Shown: positions 23,159 to 26,667 of the stretch, in pieces
Layout: every line of letters begins with the position of its first letter
How positions within the stretch are numbered: the stretch's first letter is position 1
Source of the DNA: Bacillota bacterium
Lineage (GTDB): Bacteria > Bacillota > Clostridia > Acetivibrionales > DTU013
Length of the DNA stretch: 26,667 nucleotides
Direction: 5' to 3'
Assembly (NCBI GenBank): GCA_023409615.1
Contig: JAEYRF010000112.1
Location: 1 to 26,667, forward strand
Made by a program: the position numbers and the translations under genes
Notes under the pieces: model-generated
Told to the model about the DNA's origin: nothing
The model's database searches: none
Seen by the model: only the letters and a program-made list of their open reading frames with translations

Positions 23159-23434
23159 GAACCAATCGTCTTCTGCTGAGTATATGCTTTTTCTTCGCAT
23201 CCTGATGACCCGGTCTAGATCTGAAAGGTCATCAATCCTAAACTTTTCGGAACATTTGCGGCATACAGACCGGCTGCCTCTGTATCCCGGATGTATACTG
23301 ACTGCTTTGTGTATCTTGATAAATGGCCTTAATTTCTTCCTGTGACAACATGAGCACAAGGGGAAAAGGTCAGGAATGAAAAGCACAAAAAGCAGGAAAA
23401 CCGCAAGGCCGGTGAAGAATAATATAATGTGCAC
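23153..23434 (-). CDS. small membrane-anchored zinc-ribbon protein
   Basis: A 93-aa protein of no named function. Residues 2-25 are a hydrophobic membrane helix; a basic cytoplasmic part follows, with two cysteine pairs, Cys27/Cys30 (CSCC) and Cys58/Cys61 (CRKC), spaced as in a zinc ribbon. The C-terminal RIDDLSDLDRVIRMRRKS is helical and charged. The GTG at 23434 is chosen because AAAAGGGGG (23442-23450, minus strand) lies 7 nt before it. It is convergent with the ECF S component, overlapping it by 6 bp, so the two stop codons interlock. A metal-dependent structural role is inferred. Confidence 0.75.
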   Translation of the reverse strand: MHIILFFTGLAVFLLFVLFIPDLFPLCSCCHRKKLRPFIKIHKAVSIHPGYRGSRSVCRKCSEKFRIDDLSDLDRVIRMRRKSIYSAEDDWFS

Positions 23435-23509
23435 AAAATCGCCCCCTTTTTAAAGGTATTCAGCTGGGGCTGATTTATGCAGGAGTACTGCGCATAGAAA
23501 AGTACATCC

Positions 23510-23553
23510 AAAAGCACAAGGGCTGCCGAAGAATCGACAGCCCTTGTGCTTTT
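23510..23553 (-). terminator. strong terminator after the SASP gene
   Basis: AAAAGCACAAGGGCTG (23510-23525) pairs perfectly over 16 bp with CAGCCCTTGTGCTTTT (23538-23553) around a 12-nt loop. The flanking A and T runs let it work on both strands; its gene is the SASP gene 34 bp to the right. Confidence 0.92.
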
Positions 23554-23587
23554 CTGGAATTTGGTGAATCCCTATCATCCACACAGT

Positions 23588-23779
23588 TTACTTCTTTTCA
23601 ATCTGATAAGTGTTGCCGGTATAAGCTTCAAATACTTTCTTAACAATGTTGCCGCCTATTTTACCAGCATCTCTCGAAGCGAGGTCGCCATTATAACCCT
23701 GCTTAAGGTTTACACCTACCTGGTTGGCAATTTCATACTTCATGTTTTCAAATGATGTCTTACTTCTGTTGTTTGCCAT
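23588..23779 (-). CDS. alpha/beta-type small acid-soluble spore protein
   Basis: A 63-aa SASP that coats and protects DNA in dormant spores and is broken down at germination. It has both family signatures: KYEIANQVGVNL near residues 14-25, which contains the germination protease cut site (after Glu16), and SRDAGKIGGNIVKKVFEAY near 34-52. Such genes are normally made in the forespore under sigma-G; I could not find a clear sigma-G promoter, but the region 23780-23885 holds a small inverted repeat (ACGCTG at 23807-23812, CAGCGT at 23824-23829). GAGGAGGG lies about 7 nt before the ATG. This gene is direct evidence that the organism forms endospores. Confidence 0.96.
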   Translation of the reverse strand: MANNRSKTSFENMKYEIANQVGVNLKQGYNGDLASRDAGKIGGNIVKKVFEAYTGNTYQIEKK

Positions 23780-23885
23780 TATAGTTCCCTCCTCGTATTA
23801 TATTCAACGCTGTATTGATATTGCAGCGTATTCTTATGGTTTGTAAAAAAGGGCCGATTTATTACGGTAATTAATGCTAACATAT

Positions 23886-24119
23886 CTACTCTCTAGCATT
23901 TGCGGGGTTCTCTCTGAATAAAAGTGTAATGGAGTACAGGCCGGCAATACCTACAAGAGCAAAGATAATCCTGCTGAATACAGATATAGTACCACGGAAT
24001 AAATTGTCGCCAAATATCATTGTCACAATATCATAATCAGCGATACCAACCAAAAGCCAATTCAAAGCTCCTATGATTACAAGTACCAGTGCAAGTCTGT
24101 CCAGTGGGGTTCTATTCAT
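23886..24119 (-). CDS. DUF378 small membrane protein
   Basis: A 77-aa protein with two hydrophobic helices. The sequence DRLALVLVIIGALNWLLVGIADYDIV is the DUF378 signature, and the second helix (FALVGIAGLYSITLLF) follows after a short polar loop. Function is unknown; homologues are common in bacteria, often in spore-formers or under stress. AAGGAGA precedes the ATG by 7 nt. It lies 56 bp downstream of the DUF1540 gene in the same orientation with no terminator between, so they are probably co-transcribed. Confidence 0.93.
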   Translation of the reverse strand: MNRTPLDRLALVLVIIGALNWLLVGIADYDIVTMIFGDNLFRGTISVFSRIIFALVGIAGLYSITLLFRENPANARE

Positions 24120-24175
24120 TGTAACATCTCCTTTTTTTTATTAGTGAACTTATTATTGCCGTCAGGAATGCAAAT

Positions 24176-24343
24176 TCATTCATCTGCTGCCTTACAGATT
24201 TCAGCAGACTTTCCTTTGTCAAGCTTTCCTTCAAAATAAACACAATCTGTTTTGACCAACAATACATTGGAAATAGCATCTTCCTGCATACATTTACCAT
24301 CTATTTGATGCTTGCATTTTGAGGAGCAGTTGATAGTTGTCAT
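24176..24343 (-). CDS. DUF1540 cysteine-rich small protein
   Basis: A 55-aa protein with cysteines in the DUF1540 pattern: INCSSKCKHQIDGKC, followed by TDCVYF. Such proteins are common in clostridia and bacilli and may bind metal; function is unknown. The ATG at 24341-24343 is chosen because GAAGGGA precedes it by 7 nt; the frame extends upstream to 24406 without a ribosome site, and the promoter (24363-24390) lies inside that extension, which rules the longer form out. Confidence 0.9.
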   Translation of the reverse strand: MTTINCSSKCKHQIDGKCMQEDAISNVLLVKTDCVYFEGKLDKGKSAEICKAADE

Positions 24344-24362
24344 AATCGTCCCTTCGCTAAAC

Positions 24363-24390
24363 ATACTATCTTGATTATTTATTCTTTCAA
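24363..24390 (-). promoter_or_regulatory. sigma-A-type promoter of the DUF1540-DUF378 unit
   Basis: On the minus strand, -35 TTGAAA (24385-24390), 16-bp spacer, -10 TAGTAT (24363-24368), placing the start just before the ribosome site. Confidence 0.5.
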
Positions 24391-24433
24391 AAATTTTTAT
24401 AAACATACCTTCGGCAAATATGTATAAAAAACC

Positions 24434-24466
24434 AAAAGGCTGGCAGCTTAAAGCTACCGGCCTTTT
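24434..24466 (-). terminator. intrinsic terminator without an obvious gene
   Basis: AAAAGGCTGGCAGCTT pairs with AAGCTACCGGCCTTTT (14 of 16 Watson-Crick, rest G-U), tiny loop. On the minus strand TTTTGGTTTTTT follows; on the plus strand the hairpin runs into TTTTATTT. It lies between two divergent genes. Confidence 0.85.
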
Positions 24467-24564
24467 ATTTAAATAACTGTCGTCAGCCGCGGCAAACGTC
24501 AGTTAGTATTGGTTTAATTCGGCTATTTTTTCACATATTACATGAATGTCATATGAAGATTCCC
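24434..24564 (-). ncRNA. predicted small RNA in the divergent gap
   Basis: On the minus strand a promoter (24571-24600) would start a transcript near 24564. It would contain a hairpin at 24505-24474 (TAACTG-T-CGT with ACG-T-CAGTTA, enclosing GCCGCGGC) and end at an intrinsic terminator at 24466-24434. Any reading frame inside is tiny. The terminator serves no known gene, since genes on both sides point away. All parts are seen in the sequence; their joint reading as an RNA gene of about 130 nt is inference. Confidence 0.35.
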
Positions 24565-24570
24565 TTGTAT

Positions 24571-24600
24571 ATTATGTATAACAAGCTTGTTTTGTGTCCA
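24571..24600 (-). promoter_or_regulatory. candidate promoter of the predicted small RNA
   Basis: On the minus strand, -35 TGGACA (24595-24600), 18-bp spacer, -10 CATAAT (24571-24576). The spacer carries a perfect palindrome AACAAGCTTGTT (24580-24591), and CTTGT (24564-24568) repeats its half-site, so a regulator may bind here. Confidence 0.4.
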
Positions 24601-24620
24601 TTTCGTCGCAAAAGCCTTTG

Positions 24621-24647
24621 TTGACAAAAGTAAATTTGGAATAGTAA
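24621..24647 (+). promoter_or_regulatory. candidate promoter of the 24672 gene
   Basis: A perfect -35 TTGACA (24621-24626) with a TAGTAA -10 (24642-24647) at a short 15-bp spacing. The -10 is the weak part. Confidence 0.4.
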
Positions 24648-24671
24648 AGTGATGAAGGGAGGTTCTGTTAA

Positions 24672-25439
24672 ATGTTATTCACAGCAAATCCGAATCTGCC
24701 GGACAGACCGGTTTCTTTGGCGGTTGTTGACAGCCGTATCAGTGATGTATCGGCATACGAACTGGAGAGTCTTGGTATAAAAATACTGAGAGTGCCTGCC
24801 CATCCGTTTTTATACGATGCAGTCTGCTGCCACCCGGATATGCTGCTGCACCATATCGGCGCAGACATAATCGTTCATGCGCCCGGAACAGATAAAGGAC
24901 TACTGGATGCACTCTGCTCCTATGGCTTCACTGTGATGCAGGGAGAGAAATCATTGACCGGAACCTACCCCGGCGACATTGCATATAATGTAGCCAGAGT
25001 TGGCAGATATTACTTTCACAACCTGCGGCATACCGATCCGGTGATAGTGCAGCAGCTGCACAGTCAGGGCATAGAGCCTGTTCATATTGAGCAGGGTTAC
25101 GCCAAATGTTCCATTCTTCCTGTGGATGAAGGATCCATCATCACTACAGATGCAGGTATTGCAAAAGTTGCAAAAAGCAAGGGGCTTGATGTTCTGCTGA
25201 TGGAATGCGGGGACTCGATCAGACTGCCCGGATTGAATGCCGGCTTCATAGGTGGCTCCTGTGCCATGATTTCAAATTCTGTCTGTGCACTGAATGGCGC
25301 CGTTCAAAGGCTTGCCGACAAAGACAGATTTATTTCATTTCTAACAAAAAAACAAATTGATATTAAAGAACTATCTAATGACGATGTTACAGATATTGGT
25401 TCCATTCTTCAATTGAAGGTTTATCCATGCGGTAACTAA
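24672..25439 (+). CDS. unknown protein, probably DUF6873-type guanidino-modifying-enzyme (GME) fold
   Basis: A 255-aa soluble protein. The layout FTANPNLPDRPVSLAVVDSRIS, HPDMLLHHIG near 54-63, and AGFIGGSCAMISNSVCALNG near 190-210 recalls clostridial proteins annotated as DUF6873 with the GME (arginine deiminase-like) fold; I rely on pattern memory, so treat the name as tentative. If right, the Cys in GGSCAMI is close to where such enzymes hold catalytic or binding residues. No signal peptide or membrane part. GGGAGG (24657-24662) precedes the ATG by 9 nt. It lies 153 bp before the YtxC-like gene in the same direction with no terminator between, which hints at a shared sporulation-time role. 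Confidence 0.72.
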   Translation: MLFTANPNLPDRPVSLAVVDSRISDVSAYELESLGIKILRVPAHPFLYDAVCCHPDMLLHHIGADIIVHAPGTDKGLLDALCSYGFTVMQGEKSLTGTYPGDIAYNVARVGRYYFHNLRHTDPVIVQQLHSQGIEPVHIEQGYAKCSILPVDEGSIITTDAGIAKVAKSKGLDVLLMECGDSIRLPGLNAGFIGGSCAMISNSVCALNGAVQRLADKDRFISFLTKKQIDIKELSNDDVTDIGSILQLKVYPCGN

Positions 25440-25592
25440 CTCGATGTTTCCACATATAATAAAATAGATAAGGCTGATATTGCGGCAAAAACAGGTATAT
25501 TTGCGGGTACCGTGGGATAATTTGCATGTATTCTGTGCTGCATACAACATTTTATGAAGACGCATACTAGCACTTGAAGGGATGTGAAGTTG

Positions 25593-26510
25593 ATGCAGTT
25601 TCTTTGCATCGGCGTGAACGGCAGCGCTGACGAGGTAATGCAGAATATTAAGGATGAACTCCGGCAACTGAAGAACAAAAAGATTAGCTACACAATCAAT
25701 GAGATCAATTCTGATGGATCGACTTCAATTATATGTACAGTGAACGATGGCAGATTTTATCGTGAAAAATCCATGGAAGCGTACAAAGTTCTCAAGACAT
25801 ATATTTCCAATGCGTTGGCCGACTATATTATCAGGCAGTATGAGGAAAGACTCTTGACCAGGATAATCAACGGAAACTTTTGCTACTTTAATGCTGTGGA
25901 GAAAAAGGAAATATTAAGCCGTTCTCTAAATATTATCAGAAATGAAGACAAAACATTTATAAACAGTTTATTTCAGATCAGGAGAAGAAATGTGATTATC
26001 AGGCGTCTGATGGATTACTTCGACAACTCAAACAACATTATTCTGGACGGGTTTGTAAACTTCAGGCTCAAGGAATATATCAAAGATCTGGAGGATGTTG
26101 TCGATAAAGCGGTGGACGACTTCCTGACGGATCGGGAATATAAGGAATTCATTAGATTACTGAGATATTTTGTCGATATTCAGGAGCCCAAAATTGATAC
26201 TGTACATGTAATTGTCAGCTATGACAACAGATATATACTGATGGACGGATCGAAGAAAGAAATCACAAATGAATGTATTGCGGAGTATGTAAATGAGATC
26301 TCCGGTGGAGAAATCAATTACGATGATTTGCTGGTAAGCTCATTGATTACATTTGCACCAAGAAAAATCGTTATTCATAATAGTACAGGTCAATTCCATA
26401 ACAAGGAGTTGATGGAGACAATCAAGAATGTTTTTTCAGGAAGGGTTATTCTTTGTCAGGGCTGTGATATGTGTTCACTGAAGCTTTCCAAGAGTGAAAC
26501 AAAGAAATGA
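25593..26510 (+). CDS. ytxC: YtxC-like putative sporulation protein
   Basis: A 305-aa protein of the YtxC family, found in spore-forming firmicutes and linked to sporulation by expression and distribution; molecular function unknown. Family signs are the central helical part (DYIIRQYEERLLTRIINGNFCYFN, then VEKKEILSRSLNII) and LDGFVNFRLKEYIKDLEDVVDKAVDDFLTDREYKEFIRLLRYFVDIQEP, followed by a C-terminal domain with VIVSYDNRYILMDG and ending in a cysteine-rich CQGCDMC. There is no membrane segment. The start is ATG 25593 or TTG 25590, both 7-10 nt after GAAGGGA (25576-25582); a GTG at 25584 lies too close to that site to be used. Confidence 0.9.
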   Translation: MQFLCIGVNGSADEVMQNIKDELRQLKNKKISYTINEINSDGSTSIICTVNDGRFYREKSMEAYKVLKTYISNALADYIIRQYEERLLTRIINGNFCYFNAVEKKEILSRSLNIIRNEDKTFINSLFQIRRRNVIIRRLMDYFDNSNNIILDGFVNFRLKEYIKDLEDVVDKAVDDFLTDREYKEFIRLLRYFVDIQEPKIDTVHVIVSYDNRYILMDGSKKEITNECIAEYVNEISGGEINYDDLLVSSLITFAPRKIVIHNSTGQFHNKELMETIKNVFSGRVILCQGCDMCSLKLSKSETKK

Positions 26511-26554
26511 TTGCGTACATCAGCAAAATCTGGCATTTTCGGTCAATTGATAAG

Positions 26555-26585
26555 GTAAATTCCACTTTGCAAAAGTAAAATCCAC
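26555..26585. repeat. pair of direct repeats, possible mobile-element end
   Basis: GTAAATTCCAC (26555-26565) and GTAAAATCCAC (26575-26585) match at 10 of 11 positions with a 20-bp period. Repeated short motifs of this kind occur at the ends of IS21-family elements. The rest of 26511-26667 shows no gene, and the window ends before any transposase could be seen. Confidence 0.35.
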
Positions 26586-26667
26586 AGGAACACGTATCGT
26601 AGATGGTATCTGCGTTTATTCGGTTTAAAAAAGGTTTATAATTAGTGATTTCTGAGTACTAATAGGT

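Noticed and set aside
24344..24406. Longer DUF1540 protein starting at 24406
   Set aside because: No ribosome site there, the extension does not fit the family, and the likely promoter lies within it.

Overview
The window reads as chromosomal DNA of an anaerobic, endospore-forming, low-GC Gram-positive bacterium of class Clostridia. The evidence is gene content (an alpha/beta-type small acid-soluble spore protein, a YtxC-like sporulation protein, DUF1540 and DUF378 small proteins, GTP-dependent PEP carboxykinase, an LTA-synthase-type sulfatase, an ECF transporter S component), strong AGGAGG-type ribosome binding sites, and frequent TTG/GTG starts. It is mostly housekeeping and core-accessory sequence. 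I see no rRNA, tRNA, CRISPR array, intact insertion sequence or prophage.

Layout. 1-2.5 kb: the 3' part of rsmA, an unknown 197-aa protein and a cytoplasmic GH27 glycosidase, then a bidirectional terminator. 2.6-4.7 kb: pckG (minus strand), with a good promoter and a palindrome in its leader. 4.7-9.0 kb: an unknown four-cysteine protein, an NfeD-like membrane protein with a strikingly regular His/Asp hexapeptide repeat, its flotillin partner, and zapA. 9.2-13.4 kb: a U32 'peptidase' of the RNA-hydroxylation type, an enlarged dUTPase, and a convergent response regulator with a degenerate GGDEF-like domain. 13.6-17.3 kb: fucI and, divergently, an LtaS-like sulfatase. 17.4-19.1 kb: a Nudix protein with an altered box, yigZ and a CoA-binding protein. 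19.1-21.9 kb: an orphan histidine kinase, yebC and a convergent P1-family peptidase. 22.0-23.4 kb: a gene-poor gap, an ECF S component and a membrane zinc-ribbon protein. 23.5-24.4 kb: a minus-strand cluster of small genes (SASP, DUF378, DUF1540). 24.4-26.7 kb: a candidate small RNA, a protein that may have the guanidino-modifying-enzyme fold, and ytxC.

How parts work together. NfeD-like protein and flotillin form a two-gene operon for membrane microdomain scaffolding. GH27 and FucI suggest use of plant or mucin sugars, though they are not adjacent. The 23.5-26.5 kb block is enriched in sporulation-type genes. Convergent neighbours are packed unusually tightly: dut and the response regulator abut exactly, yebC and the P1 peptidase overlap by 31 bp, and the ECF S component and the zinc-ribbon gene overlap by 6 bp.

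Most noteworthy signals: the nine-unit H-x2-D-x2 repeat of the NfeD-like protein; a predicted ~130-nt small RNA in a divergent gap (promoter, hairpin and intrinsic terminator with no gene to serve); a small dispersed palindrome found twice just after terminators; a possible pseudoknot leader before the ECF S gene; and a roughly 55-residue insertion in the dUTPase.
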